From assembly GCF_023630255.1 (NCBI RefSeq), contig NZ_JALPRS010000002.1:248001-312000 (forward strand): 64,000 bases of DNA, read 5' to 3'. The notes beneath the pieces were generated by a model. That model was not told the DNA's origin. It did not search any database and saw nothing but the letters and a program-made list of their open reading frames with translations. This document shows, in pieces, positions 1-9,043 of the stretch. A program made the position numbers and the translations under genes. This stretch comes from Pontibacter deserti. GTDB taxonomy: Bacteria > Bacteroidota > Bacteroidia > Cytophagales > Hymenobacteraceae. Numbering within the stretch: position 1 is the first letter of the stretch; each line of letters begins with the position of its first letter.

Positions 1-102
1 GGATCTTCTCAGGGAGGTGACAGACGCAGTGCAGGTGGTGGCAACCGTAAGAAAACGGACGGTGGAGCTCCTAAGCGCAGAGATAACAAGCGTCGTCAGT
101 AA
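1..102 (+). CDS. rpsC: 30S ribosomal protein S3, C-terminal end (partial)
   Basis: The window opens inside a + strand reading frame that ends with TAA at 100-102. The 33 visible residues are a Gly/Arg/Lys-rich tail (ending KRRDNKRRQ) with no fold of its own. Directly downstream lies rplP, and S3 always precedes L16 in the S10 cluster, so the position identifies it. Bacteroidota S3 proteins commonly carry such a basic, low-complexity C-terminal extension. The conserved KH domain and the start lie outside the window. The call rests mainly on gene order. Confidence 0.8.
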   Translation, partial: GSSQGGDRRSAGGGNRKKTDGGAPKRRDNKRRQ

Positions 103-132
103 TTGATTGTTAACATTATTAAGTTTTAGAAA

Positions 133-555
133 ATGTTACAGCCGAAAAGGACTAAATATAGAAAAATGCAGAAAGGTCGTGTGACTGGACTTGCTCATAG
201 AGGAAGCACCATTTCATTCGGATCATTTGCAATTAAATCTCTTGAAGCATCTTGGATCACAAGCCGTCAGATAGAAGCAGCTCGTATCGCGATGACAAGA
301 GCAATGAAACGTGAAGGCCAGGTATGGATCAGAATATTCCCTGATAAACCAGTTACGAAGAAGCCTGCAGAGGTTCGTATGGGTAAGGGTAAAGGTTCCC
401 CTGAGTATTGGGTAGCCGTGGTTAAGCCAGGTACTATCATGTTCGAATCAGATGGAGTATCTCTTGAAGTTGCTAAAGAATCATTAAGACTGGCAGCACA
501 GAAGTTACCTGTTAAAACAAAGTTTGTAGTACGTAGAGATTACGTTGAGAAGTAG
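133..555 (+). CDS. rplP: 50S ribosomal protein L16
   Basis: 140 aa, normal length for uL16, which binds 23S rRNA near the A-site tRNA and helps shape the peptidyl-transferase region. The N-terminus [16 protein letters not shown] and the following [15 protein letters not shown] are family hallmarks, and the C-terminal half has the conserved basic LPVKTKFV stretch. ATG start 30 nt after the rpsC stop; no Shine-Dalgarno is visible, as is usual in this phylum. Second visible gene of the ribosomal operon. Confidence 0.98.
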   Translation: MLQPKRTKYRKMQKGRVTGLAHRGSTISFGSFAIKSLEASWITSRQIEAARIAMTRAMKREGQVWIRIFPDKPVTKKPAEVRMGKGKGSPEYWVAVVKPGTIMFESDGVSLEVAKESLRLAAQKLPVKTKFVVRRDYVEK

Positions 556-559
556 TAAT

Positions 560-760
560 ATGAAAAATTCAGAAATAAAAGCTTTGTCTTTAGAGGAACT
601 ACAAGAGAAGCTTAATACTGAGAAGACCAACATGCAGAACCTTCGTTTTGCTCATGCTATATCGCCATTGGAGAACCCAATGAAAATTCGTGAGACCAAA
701 GCAACAATTGCACGTCTGAATACAGAGTTGCGTCGTCGTGAAATTGAAGCTAACTCTTAA
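560..760 (+). CDS. rpmC: 50S ribosomal protein L29
   Basis: uL29, 66 aa from the ATG at 560; it sits next to the polypeptide exit tunnel. The sequence MKNSEIKALSLEELQEKL is the classic L29 start, followed by the helical hairpin that includes NLRFAHAISPLENPMKIRETKATIARL, cut here only by description. A TTG at 545 inside rplP could extend the frame by five residues, but those residues do not match the family, so 560 is chosen. Four bases separate the rplP stop (555) from this ATG. Confidence 0.96.
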   Translation: MKNSEIKALSLEELQEKLNTEKTNMQNLRFAHAISPLENPMKIRETKATIARLNTELRRREIEANS

Positions 761-772
761 TACTTAAATACA

Positions 773-1030
773 ATGGAAGAGAGAAATCTTAGAAAAGAAA
801 GAAGTGGTAAGGTTGTTAGCAACAAAATGGACAAATCTATCACTGTGCTTGTTGAAAGCAAAATGAAACACCCTATTTACGGGAAGTTTGTAAGTAAGTC
901 CAATAAGTTCATGGCTCACGACGAAAAGAATGAGTGCAATATCGGGGATATAGTACGTATTCAGGAAACTCGTCCACTTAGCAAGAACAAGAACTGGCGT
1001 TTAGTAGAAATTATAGAAAGAGCTAAGTAA
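773..1030 (+). CDS. rpsQ: 30S ribosomal protein S17
   Basis: uS17, 85 aa, an OB-fold 16S rRNA-binding protein of early 30S assembly. Recognised by [20 protein letters not shown], the HPIYGK motif and the [16 protein letters not shown] segment that is diagnostic of S17. It follows rpmC by 12 nt and is followed by rplN after one base (stop 1028-1030, next ATG 1032), the normal spc-type order. Confidence 0.98.
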   Translation: MEERNLRKERSGKVVSNKMDKSITVLVESKMKHPIYGKFVSKSNKFMAHDEKNECNIGDIVRIQETRPLSKNKNWRLVEIIERAK

Positions 1031-1031
1031 G

Positions 1032-1400
1032 ATGATACAGCAAGAATCAAGATTAACTGTAGCTGACAATAGTGGTGCAAAAGAAGTTCTTTGCATCCGT
1101 GTCCTTGGTGGAACAGGAAAAAAATACGCATCTATCGGTGACCGTATTGTTGTAACTGTAAAGTCTGCCTTATCTTCTGGTAATGTTAAAAAGGGAACAG
1201 TTTCTAAAGCTGTTATTGTTAGAACGAAAAAAGAAATCAGAAGAAAAGATGGTTCTTATATTCGTTTCGATGATAACGCAGCTGTTCTGCTTAACGCGAA
1301 CAATGAACCACGCGGTACGCGTATTTTTGGTCCAGTAGCTCGTGAACTTCGTGAAAAACAATTCATGAAAATCGTTTCACTAGCGCCTGAAGTTCTATAA
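1032..1400 (+). CDS. rplN: 50S ribosomal protein L14
   Basis: uL14, 122 aa, full length. It sits at the subunit interface and contacts 16S rRNA through bridge B8. [18 protein letters not shown] and the [16 protein letters not shown] and [15 protein letters not shown] segments are almost invariant in bacteria. One base after rpsQ, so translation is probably coupled. Confidence 0.99.
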   Translation: MIQQESRLTVADNSGAKEVLCIRVLGGTGKKYASIGDRIVVTVKSALSSGNVKKGTVSKAVIVRTKKEIRRKDGSYIRFDDNAAVLLNANNEPRGTRIFGPVARELREKQFMKIVSLAPEVL

Positions 1401-1419
1401 ATCCTAATTCTCAGTAAAG

Positions 1420-1743
1420 ATGAATAAGAAAAAACTTCATGTTAAGACTGGCGATACGGTTAAAGTAATTGCTGGTGATGAGCGCGGTAAGACAGGCCGC
1501 ATAACATCTGTTTTAACAGATAAAAATAAAGTAGTAGTAGAAGGATTAAACCTGGTAACGAAGCATACGAAGCCTAGTGCAAAAAATCCTCAAGGTGGTA
1601 TCTCTAAAGTTGAAGCTCCTATCCATGCTAGTAATGTGGCATTAGTAGATGCTAAAACAGGTGAAAGAGTAAAAACTGCTAAGAGAAAAAATAGCGAAGG
1701 TAAAACTGAGCGTTACTCTAAAAAAACAGGAGAAGTAATCTAA
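1420..1743 (+). CDS. rplX: 50S ribosomal protein L24
   Basis: uL24, 107 aa, one of the two initiators of 50S assembly. A KOW motif lies near residues 9-27 ([18 protein letters not shown]), followed by [14 protein letters not shown] and the [15 protein letters not shown] segment, all family signatures. The ATG follows the rplN stop by 19 nt; the stop is one base before rplE. Confidence 0.98.
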   Translation: MNKKKLHVKTGDTVKVIAGDERGKTGRITSVLTDKNKVVVEGLNLVTKHTKPSAKNPQGGISKVEAPIHASNVALVDAKTGERVKTAKRKNSEGKTERYSKKTGEVI

Positions 1744-1744
1744 G

Positions 1745-2299
1745 ATGGCAACTGCAAGATTAAAAGAAAAATATCAGACAGAGGTAGTACCTGCCCTGAA
1801 AGAAAAGTTCCAGTATAAGAACATAATGCAGGTGCCTAAGATCACAAAGATCTCCATTAACAGAGGTATCGGCGCAGCTGTTGCTGATAAAAAGTTAGTA
1901 GATATAGGTGTAGATGAGCTTACGACAATTACTGGTCAGAAAGCTGTAGCAACAATTGCTAAGAAATCTGTATCAAACTTTAAACTTCGTGAAGGTATGC
2001 CTATTGGTGCACGTGTGACACTTAGAGGACAGAAGATGTATGAGTTCCTAGACAGACTTCTTACAATCGCTCTTCCACGTGTTCGTGACTTCAGAGGTGT
2101 AAATGATAAAGGCTTCGATGGTAGAGGTAATTATACTTTAGGTATCAAGGAGCAAATCATTTTCCCAGAGATAAGCATTGACAAAATTAAATCCATAAGT
2201 GGTATGGACATCACTTTCGTAACAACAGCTAACACTGATGAAGAAAGTTATGAGCTATTAAAAGCTTTTGGTATGCCTTTCACTAACATTAAAAAGTAA
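1745..2299 (+). CDS. rplE: 50S ribosomal protein L5
   Basis: uL5, 184 aa, binds 5S rRNA in the central protuberance. Signatures: [31 protein letters not shown] near residue 30, [21 protein letters not shown], and the C-terminal [18 protein letters not shown] and [16 protein letters not shown] two bases after the rplX stop. Confidence 0.99.
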   Translation: MATARLKEKYQTEVVPALKEKFQYKNIMQVPKITKISINRGIGAAVADKKLVDIGVDELTTITGQKAVATIAKKSVSNFKLREGMPIGARVTLRGQKMYEFLDRLLTIALPRVRDFRGVNDKGFDGRGNYTLGIKEQIIFPEISIDKIKSISGMDITFVTTANTDEESYELLKAFGMPFTNIKK

Positions 2300-2304
2300 A
2301 AGCA

Positions 2305-2574
2305 ATGGCTAGAGAAGCAGTAAAAGCTAGAGAGCTTAAAAGACAGAAAACGGTAGCGAAATTCGCTGCTAAAAGAGCTGAGCTAAAAGCTAAAGGAGAT
2401 TATGAAGGCTTAGATAAATTGCCTAAAAATGCGTCTCCTATCAGATTGCATAACAGATGTAAATTAACTGGCCGTCCACGTGGCTATATGAGAAAATTCG
2501 GTATCTCACGTGTGACTTTCAGAGAACTTGCACTGGCGGGTAAAATTCCAGGTGTTACAAAGTCGAGCTGGTAA
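2305..2574 (+). CDS. rpsN: 30S ribosomal protein S14, zinc-free type
   Basis: uS14, 89 aa, located in the head of the 30S subunit. [20 protein letters not shown] and the C-terminus [11 protein letters not shown] identify it. Only one Cys is present (in HNRCKLTGR), so the CxxC...CxxC zinc ribbon of the short S14 type is absent; this is the longer C-minus form. It is the last gene before an 88-nt gap that holds a promoter-like element, and the next gene is rpsH. Confidence 0.98.
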   Translation: MAREAVKARELKRQKTVAKFAAKRAELKAKGDYEGLDKLPKNASPIRLHNRCKLTGRPRGYMRKFGISRVTFRELALAGKIPGVTKSSW

Positions 2575-2612
2575 TTTTTCTGATATCTATAGAATAGATA
2601 AAGAAAAATAAT

Positions 2613-2620
2613 TATCTTTG
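2613..2620 (+). promoter_or_regulatory. TAnnTTTG -7 element in the rpsN-rpsH gap
   Basis: TATCTTTG matches the Bacteroidota housekeeping -7 consensus TAnnTTTG exactly and lies 43 nt before the rpsH ATG. This is the longest non-coding gap in the spc part of the cluster. No convincing TTG box is visible 19-21 bp upstream, so a weak internal promoter is possible but not shown. Confidence 0.4.
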
Positions 2621-2662
2621 CGGCTCGCTTATAAAAAAGCGTCATTATTTAAGTCATTCATA

Positions 2663-3061
2663 ATGAACTCAGATCCAATAGCAGATTATTTAACTCGAGT
2701 GCGTAATGCTATAAAAGCAAACCACAGAATAGTTGAAATACCATCTAGCAAAATCAAAAAGGAAATAACAAAAGTACTGTACGATAAAGGATATATTCAA
2801 AGCTACAAATTTGAAGATTCTGCAGTACAGGGTACCATCAAAATAGCTCTGAAGTATAATCCTTCAACTAAACAATCTGCGATTGTTAAGTTAGAAAGAA
2901 TCAGTAAGCCAGGGCTTAGAAAATATGCAGGTAGCGAAGAGCTTCCTCGTGTATTGAATGGTTTAGGCGTAGCTATCGTTTCTACTTCTAAAGGCGTGAT
3001 GACTGATAAGGAAGCACGTACTCAGAAAATAGGTGGCGAAGTATTGTGTTATGTTTATTAA
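2663..3061 (+). CDS. rpsH: 30S ribosomal protein S8
   Basis: uS8, 132 aa from the ATG at 2663, a central 16S rRNA-binding protein and, in other bacteria, a translational repressor of the spc operon. MNSDPIADYLTRVRNA is the canonical start; RISKPGLRKYAG and LGVAIVSTSKGVMTDKEAR are the C-terminal signatures. An in-frame start at 2618 would add 15 residues that match no S8 and would overlap the promoter-like element, so it is rejected. Confidence 0.98.
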   Translation: MNSDPIADYLTRVRNAIKANHRIVEIPSSKIKKEITKVLYDKGYIQSYKFEDSAVQGTIKIALKYNPSTKQSAIVKLERISKPGLRKYAGSEELPRVLNGLGVAIVSTSKGVMTDKEARTQKIGGEVLCYVY

Positions 3062-3076
3062 TTAGGAGGAGAGACA

Positions 3077-3631
3077 ATGTCACGTATAGGAAAATTGCCA
3101 ATCAACCTGCCAAACAATACTGAAGTAACAGTTGACGATAAAAATGTTGTAACTGTAAAAGGTCCAAAGGGTTCTTTGTCTACTTTAGTTGATGCTGATA
3201 TCACCGTTAGAAAAGAAGACAACCAGATCATCGTTGAGAGACCAACAGAACAGAAGCGTCATAAAGCAATGCATGGTCTTTACAGATCCCTTATCAATAA
3301 CATGGTAATTGGAGTAAGTGAAGGTTATAAAGAGCAGCTTGAGCTTGTAGGTGTTGGTTATAAAGCATCTATTCAAGGTCAGGTACTTGAGCTTTCATTA
3401 GGTTATTCACACAACATATTCGTAGCACTACCAGCTGAGATAGCTGCAAACGCTGTGACTGAAAAAGGTAAAGCACCAGTTGTTACTCTAGAGAGCAATG
3501 ACAAGCAGCTTTTAGGTCAGGTTGCTGCAAAGATCAGATCACTTCGTAAGGTTGAACCTTATAAAGGAAAAGGTATCCGATTTGTTGGTGAAGTTGTAAG
3601 AAGAAAAGCTGGTAAGACAGCATCTAAATAA
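3077..3631 (+). CDS. rplF: 50S ribosomal protein L6
   Basis: uL6, 184 aa, two tandem alpha/beta domains at the base of the L7/L12 stalk. [12 protein letters not shown] at the start, [12 protein letters not shown] in the middle and [15 protein letters not shown] near the C-terminus are diagnostic. Unusually for this phylum, a good Shine-Dalgarno-like AGGAGG lies at 3063-3068, eight bases before the ATG. Confidence 0.99.
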   Translation: MSRIGKLPINLPNNTEVTVDDKNVVTVKGPKGSLSTLVDADITVRKEDNQIIVERPTEQKRHKAMHGLYRSLINNMVIGVSEGYKEQLELVGVGYKASIQGQVLELSLGYSHNIFVALPAEIAANAVTEKGKAPVVTLESNDKQLLGQVAAKIRSLRKVEPYKGKGIRFVGEVVRRKAGKTASK

Positions 3632-3639
3632 TCATCATC

Positions 3640-3990
3640 ATGTCTGCTAACAAAGTACAAAGAAGATCAAGAATTAAGAAAAGCATCAGAAGAAAGATAG
3701 CTGGTACCTCAGAAAGACCTAGATTATCAGTTTTCAGAAGTAATCGTGTAATTTATGCACAGATTATAGATGATGTAGCAGGTGTTACACTTGCGGCTGC
3801 TTCCTCAGCAAAATTAGATGATGCTGCAAAAGCTAATGTTGAAACTGCTTCTAAAGTAGGTAAAGAGATAGCTTCTAAGGCCCTGGAGAAAGGTATTACA
3901 CAAGTAGTATTTGACAGATCAGGTTACCTTTATCATGGTAAAGTTAAATCATTGGCTGAAGGAGCTAGAGAAGCTGGCCTTAAATTCTAA
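3640..3990 (+). CDS. rplR: 50S ribosomal protein L18
   Basis: uL18, 116 aa, binds 5S rRNA next to L5. The N-terminal basic helix ([22 protein letters not shown]) and [18 protein letters not shown] are typical, as is the C-terminal [23 protein letters not shown] region. Eight nt after rplF and six before rpsE. Confidence 0.98.
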   Translation: MSANKVQRRSRIKKSIRRKIAGTSERPRLSVFRSNRVIYAQIIDDVAGVTLAAASSAKLDDAAKANVETASKVGKEIASKALEKGITQVVFDRSGYLYHGKVKSLAEGAREAGLKF

Positions 3991-3996
3991 AATATT

Positions 3997-4515
3997 ATGT
4001 TGAAGAACAATATACGTAGTGTAAAGGCTAGCGAAATCGAGTTAAAAGAGAGAGTAGTAGCTATAAACAGAGTTGCCAAGGTAGTTAAAGGTGGTAGAAG
4101 ATTTAGCTTCGCTGCTATAGTTGTTGTTGGTGACGGTAATGGCGTTGTAGGTTACGGATTAGGTAAAGCTAATGAAGTAACTGATGCTATCGCTAAAGGT
4201 ATTGATGATGCAAAGAAGAATCTTGTAAAGGTTCCTTTGTATCACCACACTGTTCCACATCCGATGGAAGGAAAATACTCTGGAGGTTATGTACTTGTTA
4301 AGCCAGCGGCTGCAGGTACTGGAGTAATTGCAGGTGGTGCAATGCGTGCGGTACTTGAAAGTGCGGGTATAAAAGACGTACTTTGTAAATCAAAAGGATC
4401 TTCAAATCCACATAACGTGGTAAAAGCAACTTTTGATGCACTTGCAAAAATGCGTGATCCGTTAGCTGTAGCTCAGCAAAGAGGTGTAAATTTACAGAAA
4501 GTATTTAATGGTTAA
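3997..4515 (+). CDS. rpsE: 30S ribosomal protein S5
   Basis: uS5, 172 aa, part of the mRNA entry and decoding-fidelity region. [20 protein letters not shown], the [17 protein letters not shown] glycine-rich loop and the [16 protein letters not shown] and [17 protein letters not shown] segments identify it. Its stop codon overlaps the out-of-use ATG at 4508 and precedes the rpmD ATG by four bases. Confidence 0.99.
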   Translation: MLKNNIRSVKASEIELKERVVAINRVAKVVKGGRRFSFAAIVVVGDGNGVVGYGLGKANEVTDAIAKGIDDAKKNLVKVPLYHHTVPHPMEGKYSGGYVLVKPAAAGTGVIAGGAMRAVLESAGIKDVLCKSKGSSNPHNVVKATFDALAKMRDPLAVAQQRGVNLQKVFNG

Positions 4516-4519
4516 TGTC

Positions 4520-4699
4520 ATGGCTAAAGTAACTATAACACAAGTTAAAAGCATTATTGACAGACCTAAGAACCAGAAGCTAACAATACAAGCTTTAGGC
4601 TTAGGGAAAATCAATAAATCAGTAACTGTAGAGTATACTCCACAGATAGCTGGTATGGTTAATAAAGTTCAGAATTTGATCGAAGTAAAAGAACAATAA
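4520..4699 (+). CDS. rpmD: 50S ribosomal protein L30
   Basis: uL30, 59 aa from ATG 4520, the usual bacterial length. MAKVTITQVKSIIDRPKNQK and the LGLGKINKSVTVEYTPQIAG segment are diagnostic. An in-frame ATG at 4508, inside the end of rpsE, would give four extra residues (MVNV); the shorter form fits the family better. rplO starts one base after the stop. Confidence 0.97.
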   Translation: MAKVTITQVKSIIDRPKNQKLTIQALGLGKINKSVTVEYTPQIAGMVNKVQNLIEVKEQ

Positions 4700-4700
4700 A

Positions 4701-5147
4701 ATGTATTTACATTCATTACAACCTGCTGAAGGAGCAGTTAAGTCTAGAAAAAGACTTGGCCGTGGTACCGGATCTGGTAGAGGTGGTACTTCTACAAGAG
4801 GTCACAAGGGTGCTAAGTCACGTTCAGGTTATTCTCAGAAATCAGGATTTGAAGGTGGTCAAATGCCACTTCAAAGACGTGTTCCTAAGTATGGCTTTAA
4901 GAACATAAACAGAGTTGAGTATAAAGGTATCAACTTAGATGTTCTTCAGTCTCTTGCAGAGAGCACTGGTGAAACGGTTCTTAACTTTGAATTCTTCAAA
5001 GCTCATGGACTAGTTTCTAAGAACGATAAAGTAAAAGTATTAGGTAGAGGTGAGTTAAATAAAGCAGTAGAAGTACATGCTCATGCTTTTTCTCAATCAG
5101 CTACTTCAACAATCGAAAAAGCAGGCGGTAAAACAGTAGCTATCTAA
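4701..5147 (+). CDS. rplO: 50S ribosomal protein L15
   Basis: uL15, 148 aa. LHSLQPAEGAVKSRKRLGRG, the glycine/arginine-rich GTGSGRGGTSTRGHKGAKSR stretch and FEGGQMPLQRRVPKYGF are the family signature; it reaches deep into 23S rRNA. Placed between L30 and SecY as in nearly all bacteria. Confidence 0.99.
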   Translation: MYLHSLQPAEGAVKSRKRLGRGTGSGRGGTSTRGHKGAKSRSGYSQKSGFEGGQMPLQRRVPKYGFKNINRVEYKGINLDVLQSLAESTGETVLNFEFFKAHGLVSKNDKVKVLGRGELNKAVEVHAHAFSQSATSTIEKAGGKTVAI

Positions 5148-5152
5148 TCTGT

Positions 5153-6469
5153 ATGAAGAAGTTTTTAACAACAATAAAGAACATATTTGCTATTGATGAT
5201 CTACGAGTTAGAATACTCAATACTATCGGTTTTATAGCAATATTTAGACTGGGTTCTTATGTTGTTCTTCCTGGTGTTGATCCTAACCAATTAAAGGCTA
5301 ATACTACTGGTCTATTTGGTTTATTAGATACTTTCCTAGGTGGTGCATTTAGTAATGCATCCATCTTCGCGTTAGGTATCATGCCATACATTTCAGCTTC
5401 AATCGTACTTCAGCTACTTACTATTGCTGTCCCTTATTTTCAAAAGATGCAGAAGGAGGGTGAATCAGGTAGAAAGAAAATCAACCAGATCACCCGAGTT
5501 CTTACTATAGTTATCACGCTAGCCCAGGCTGTAGGATTTATTGCTACAATTAATAGCGAAGCGATAGCTATCAATCAAACAATGTTCACTATCACATCCA
5601 TGATTGTACTTACCGCGGGTACTATTTTCTGTATGTGGCTAGGTGAAAAGATTACTGATAAAGGTATAGGTAATGGTATATCTATGCTTATTATGATAGG
5701 TATAGTTTCAAGATTTCCTGGAGCTATACTTGCAGAAGGTGCTTCTAAGCAGTTAGATGGAGCCTTAATATTCTTATTTGAATTGGTAGCTTTGTTCTTT
5801 GTTGTGATGGCGGTAATCATGCTAACACAAGCAGTAAGAAGAATTCCAGTTCAATATGCTAAACAGGTAGGTGGAAGCTCACTATATAGTGGTCAACGCC
5901 AGTTTATACCATTAAAGGTAAATGCTGCTGGTGTTATGCCTATTATCTTTGCTCAGTCCTTAATGTTTTTGCCTTCTATGATTGCAGGTTTATGGGCTGA
6001 TACAAGTGAAACAGCGAATTATATTGGATCTACTTTCTCAGACTTTACTTCATGGCAGTATAACCTGGTGTTTGGTCTGTTGATATTAGTATTCACTTAT
6101 TTCTATACTGCAATCAGTGTAGATCCTAACAGAATAGCAGATGATTTAAAAAGAAGTGGAGGATTTATACCTGGTGTAAAGCCAGGCAGAGCTACTTCAG
6201 AATATATCGATGCTATATTAACTCGAATTACATTACCAGGAGCTATTTTCCTTGCTCTTGTGGCAATCTTCCCTGCAATTGCAATGTTGTTAGGAATCAC
6301 AAGGGAATTCTCTCAGTTCTTTGGAGGTACATCTTTGATCATCATGGTCGGTGTTGTACTGGATACTCTGCAGCAAATTGAAAGTTACCTATTAATGCGT
6401 CATTATGATGGCATGATGAAATCAGGTAAGCTAAGAGGAAGAACAGAGAATATAGCCATGGTATCTTAA
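5153..6469 (+). CDS. secY: Preprotein translocase subunit SecY
   Basis: 438 aa, the channel subunit of the SecYEG translocon in the inner membrane. About ten hydrophobic segments are visible, beginning at residues 22-40. Signature stretches include FRLGSYVVLPGVDP, the plug region with GLLDTFLGGAFSNASIFALGI, GEKITDKGIGNGISMLI, IPVQYAKQVGG and the cytoplasmic loop with GGFIPGVKPGRATSEYI. Its partner SecA is encoded at 24619-27990. Gene order rplO-secY-map-infA is standard. Confidence 0.99.
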   Translation: MKKFLTTIKNIFAIDDLRVRILNTIGFIAIFRLGSYVVLPGVDPNQLKANTTGLFGLLDTFLGGAFSNASIFALGIMPYISASIVLQLLTIAVPYFQKMQKEGESGRKKINQITRVLTIVITLAQAVGFIATINSEAIAINQTMFTITSMIVLTAGTIFCMWLGEKITDKGIGNGISMLIMIGIVSRFPGAILAEGASKQLDGALIFLFELVALFFVVMAVIMLTQAVRRIPVQYAKQVGGSSLYSGQRQFIPLKVNAAGVMPIIFAQSLMFLPSMIAGLWADTSETANYIGSTFSDFTSWQYNLVFGLLILVFTYFYTAISVDPNRIADDLKRSGGFIPGVKPGRATSEYIDAILTRITLPGAIFLALVAIFPAIAMLLGITREFSQFFGGTSLIIMVGVVLDTLQQIESYLLMRHYDGMMKSGKLRGRTENIAMVS

Positions 6470-6472
6470 TAA

Positions 6473-7246
6473 ATGATATTCTATAAAACTGAAGAAGAAA
6501 TTGAGCTAATTCGCCAGGGTGCTTTGATATTAGGCAAAGCCCATGGCGAAATAGCTTCGCTTATAAAAGAAGGTATCACAACTGCTGAGCTTGATAAAAG
6601 AGCTGAAGAATTTATCAAAGATCACGGTGCTCAACCTTCGTTCTTGAACTATAATGGATTTCCTTATAGTTTATGTATTTCCCCTAATGCTGTTGTTGTT
6701 CATGGATTTCCAGGGAAATATCAGCTAAAAGAAGGCGATATAATATCTGTAGATTGCGGTGTCTTTTACAAAGGTTTTCATAGTGATTCAGCTTATACAC
6801 ACCCGATAGGGAAAGTTACTGAAGAAGTTAATAAGCTTTTAGAAGTAACTAAGGAAAGCTTAAATAAAGGGATTGAAAAAGCTGTTGTTGGTAATCGACT
6901 TGGAGATGTCAGTAACACTATACAACAGCATGCTGAAGCAAACGGCTTTAGTGTAGTTAGAGAGTTGGTAGGGCATGGAATAGGCCGGAATTTACATGAA
7001 GCACCAGAAGTGCCTAACTATGGTAAAAGAGGCCAAGGAATAAAACTACAGGAAGGATTAGTTCTAGCTATAGAACCGATGATTAATCTTGGAACAAAAA
7101 ATGTTGTTCAGGAAGATGATGGTTGGACTATAAGAACAAGAGATAAAAAGCCTTCTGCCCATTTTGAGCATACGGTAGTAATAAGAAAAGGAAAAGCAGA
7201 AGTATTAACTACTTTTGATTATATAGAAAAAGCTAAAAACTTATAA
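6473..7246 (+). CDS. map: Methionine aminopeptidase, type I
   Basis: 257 aa, removes the initiator methionine from new proteins. All five metal ligands of the pita-bread fold are visible: Asp94 (SVDCG), Asp105 (HSDSAYT), His168 (VGHGIGRNLHEAP), Glu201 (AIEPMINLG) and Glu232 (FEHTVVI); the substrate His77 (VVHGFP) is also present. Three bases after secY, and its stop is immediately followed by the infA ATG, so the three are probably translated together. Confidence 0.98.
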   Translation: MIFYKTEEEIELIRQGALILGKAHGEIASLIKEGITTAELDKRAEEFIKDHGAQPSFLNYNGFPYSLCISPNAVVVHGFPGKYQLKEGDIISVDCGVFYKGFHSDSAYTHPIGKVTEEVNKLLEVTKESLNKGIEKAVVGNRLGDVSNTIQQHAEANGFSVVRELVGHGIGRNLHEAPEVPNYGKRGQGIKLQEGLVLAIEPMINLGTKNVVQEDDGWTIRTRDKKPSAHFEHTVVIRKGKAEVLTTFDYIEKAKNL

Positions 7247-7465
7247 ATGGCCAAGCAGTCATCTATAGAACAGGACGGGACAATTGTGGAAGCATTATCA
7301 AATGCTATGTTTCGTGTAGAACTTGAAAATGGGCATCAATTAATTGCTCACATCTCTGGTAAGATGAGAATGAATTATATAAAAATCTTACCAGGTGATA
7401 AGGTTAAATTAGAGATGTCTCCTTATGATTTAACAAAAGGTCGGATTGTTTATCGATATAAATAA
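7247..7465 (+). CDS. infA: Translation initiation factor IF-1
   Basis: 72 aa, single S1/OB-fold domain; binds the 30S A site during initiation. [40 protein letters not shown] and [14 protein letters not shown] are near-universal. The ATG begins on the base after the map stop, with no gap. Confidence 0.99.
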   Translation: MAKQSSIEQDGTIVEALSNAMFRVELENGHQLIAHISGKMRMNYIKILPGDKVKLEMSPYDLTKGRIVYRYK

Positions 7466-7470
7466 ATACA

Positions 7471-7587
7471 ATGAAAGTTAAAGCATCAGTAAAAAAGAGA
7501 AGTGCTGAGTGTAAAGTTATCCGCCGTAAGGGGAAGCTTTATGTTATCAACAAAAAGAATCCAAGATATAAACAAAGACAAGGATAA
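7471..7587 (+). CDS. rpmJ: 50S ribosomal protein L36, zinc-free form
   Basis: bL36, 38 aa, from ATG 7471 to TAA 7585-7587. The start [10 protein letters not shown] and the end NPRYKQRQG are those of L36. The usual zinc ligands (three Cys and one His) are mostly gone: position 11 is Ser, 27 is Asn and 33 is Tyr; only Cys14 remains, so it should not bind zinc. It lies five bases after infA and ten before rpsM, the expected place. Confidence 0.97.
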   Translation: MKVKASVKKRSAECKVIRRKGKLYVINKKNPRYKQRQG

Positions 7588-7597
7588 TTAAATAAGT

Positions 7598-7975
7598 ATG
7601 GCTAGAATAGCAGGAGTAGATATTCCGGATAACAAAAGAGGTGAGATCGCATTAACTTATATCTTCGGTATAGGTCGTAATCTTTCTAAATCTATTTTAT
7701 CTAAGGCCGGGGTGGATCTTGACAAAAAGGTGAAAGACTGGACTGAAGATGAGTCCAATGAGATCAGAAATATTATTGCCTCTGAGCATAAGACTGAAGG
7801 TGTTCTTAGATCTGAAGTTCAGTTGCATATTAAGCGTCTTCTTGACATCGGTTGCTACCGTGGTTTAAGACACCGTAAAGGTCTGCCAGTTCGTGGACAG
7901 CGCACAAAAAATAACTCGCGCACGAGAAAAGGTAAGCGTAAGACAGTTGCAAACAAGAAGAAAGCTTCTAAATAA
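7598..7975 (+). CDS. rpsM: 30S ribosomal protein S13
   Basis: uS13, 125 aa, in the 30S head, forming inter-subunit bridges with L5. [26 protein letters not shown] and the C-terminal [26 protein letters not shown] are diagnostic (given here only as landmarks). Lys-rich tail of normal type. Confidence 0.99.
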   Translation: MARIAGVDIPDNKRGEIALTYIFGIGRNLSKSILSKAGVDLDKKVKDWTEDESNEIRNIIASEHKTEGVLRSEVQLHIKRLLDIGCYRGLRHRKGLPVRGQRTKNNSRTRKGKRKTVANKKKASK

Positions 7976-7985
7976 TTAATTGATC

Positions 7986-8378
7986 ATGGCTCAGAAAAGA
8001 AAAGATAAAGCTAAGAAGCGTGTAGTAGTTGTTGAAGCAACTGGCCAGGTACACATCAAGGCTTCTTTCAACAATATTATTATCTCAGTAACCAACAATG
8101 CAGGTCAAGTAATATCTTGGGCTTCTGCTGGTAAAATGGGTTTTAAAGGTTCTAAAAAGAACACTCCTTACGCTGCACAAATGGCAGCTTCAGATTGCGC
8201 TAAGGTTGCTTATGACCTAGGTATGCGTAAAGCTGAAGTTTTTGTAAAAGGCCCTGGTGCAGGTAGAGAGTCCGCCATCCGTACTGTACAGAATTCAGGT
8301 ATCGAAGTAACAACTATCAAAGACGTTACTCCATTACCTCACAACGGATGTCGTCCTCCTAAACGCAGAAGAGTTTAA
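7986..8378 (+). CDS. rpsK: 30S ribosomal protein S11
   Basis: uS11, 130 aa from ATG 7986, on the platform near the E site. [55 protein letters not shown] and [18 protein letters not shown] identify it. A TTG two codons upstream (7980) is in frame but the ATG with [12 protein letters not shown] is preferred. Confidence 0.99.
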   Translation: MAQKRKDKAKKRVVVVEATGQVHIKASFNNIIISVTNNAGQVISWASAGKMGFKGSKKNTPYAAQMAASDCAKVAYDLGMRKAEVFVKGPGAGRESAIRTVQNSGIEVTTIKDVTPLPHNGCRPPKRRRV

Positions 8379-8400
8379 TTTTTAAAGTAGATTAAATAAA

Positions 8401-9006
8401 ATGGCAAGATATACTGGTCCAAAAAGCAAAATCTCGAGAAAATTCAATGAAGAGATTTTCGGCCCAAGCAAAGCATTAAAAAAGAAAGCATATCCTCCAG
8501 GGATGCACGGCCGTGGCCGTCGTAAAAAGCAGTCTGAATACGCAGTTCAGCTTGCTGAGAAGCAGAAAGCTAAATACATCTATGGTGTATTAGAAAAGCA
8601 ATTTGCTAACTTATTTGATAAGGCTCACAGAAAAGGAGGTATCACTGGTGAAAACCTTTTGATCCTTCTTGAGTCAAGATTAGATAACACAGTTTACCGT
8701 TTAGGTATTGCTCCAACTCGTAGAGCAGCGCGTCAGCTTGTATTACACAAGCACATAACTGTAAATGGTGGTATTGTAAATATACCTTCTTATAGCTTAA
8801 AAGTTGGTGATGTTATAGCTGTTAGAGAGAAGTCGAAATCTCTTGAAGCGATTACTACAAGCTTATCTGTACGTAATGCAAGACAGTTTAGCTGGTTAGA
8901 GTGGGATGCAACTGAAATGGCTGGTAAGTTTATCTCTGCGCCTCAGCGTGACCTGATTCCTGAGAAGATCCAGGAGCAGTTAATCGTTGAACTTTACTCT
9001 AAGTAA
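8401..9006 (+). CDS. rpsD: 30S ribosomal protein S4
   Basis: uS4, 201 aa, one of the primary 16S rRNA binders. [37 protein letters not shown] and the S4 RNA-binding domain ([39 protein letters not shown], residues about 95-135) are visible. No zinc-knuckle Cys in the N-terminus. It lies between rpsK and rpoA as usual. Confidence 0.99.
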   Translation: MARYTGPKSKISRKFNEEIFGPSKALKKKAYPPGMHGRGRRKKQSEYAVQLAEKQKAKYIYGVLEKQFANLFDKAHRKGGITGENLLILLESRLDNTVYRLGIAPTRRAARQLVLHKHITVNGGIVNIPSYSLKVGDVIAVREKSKSLEAITTSLSVRNARQFSWLEWDATEMAGKFISAPQRDLIPEKIQEQLIVELYSK

Positions 9007-9043
9007 GCAGCATAATCAATTTTTAACCTTTAACACTGCAAGT

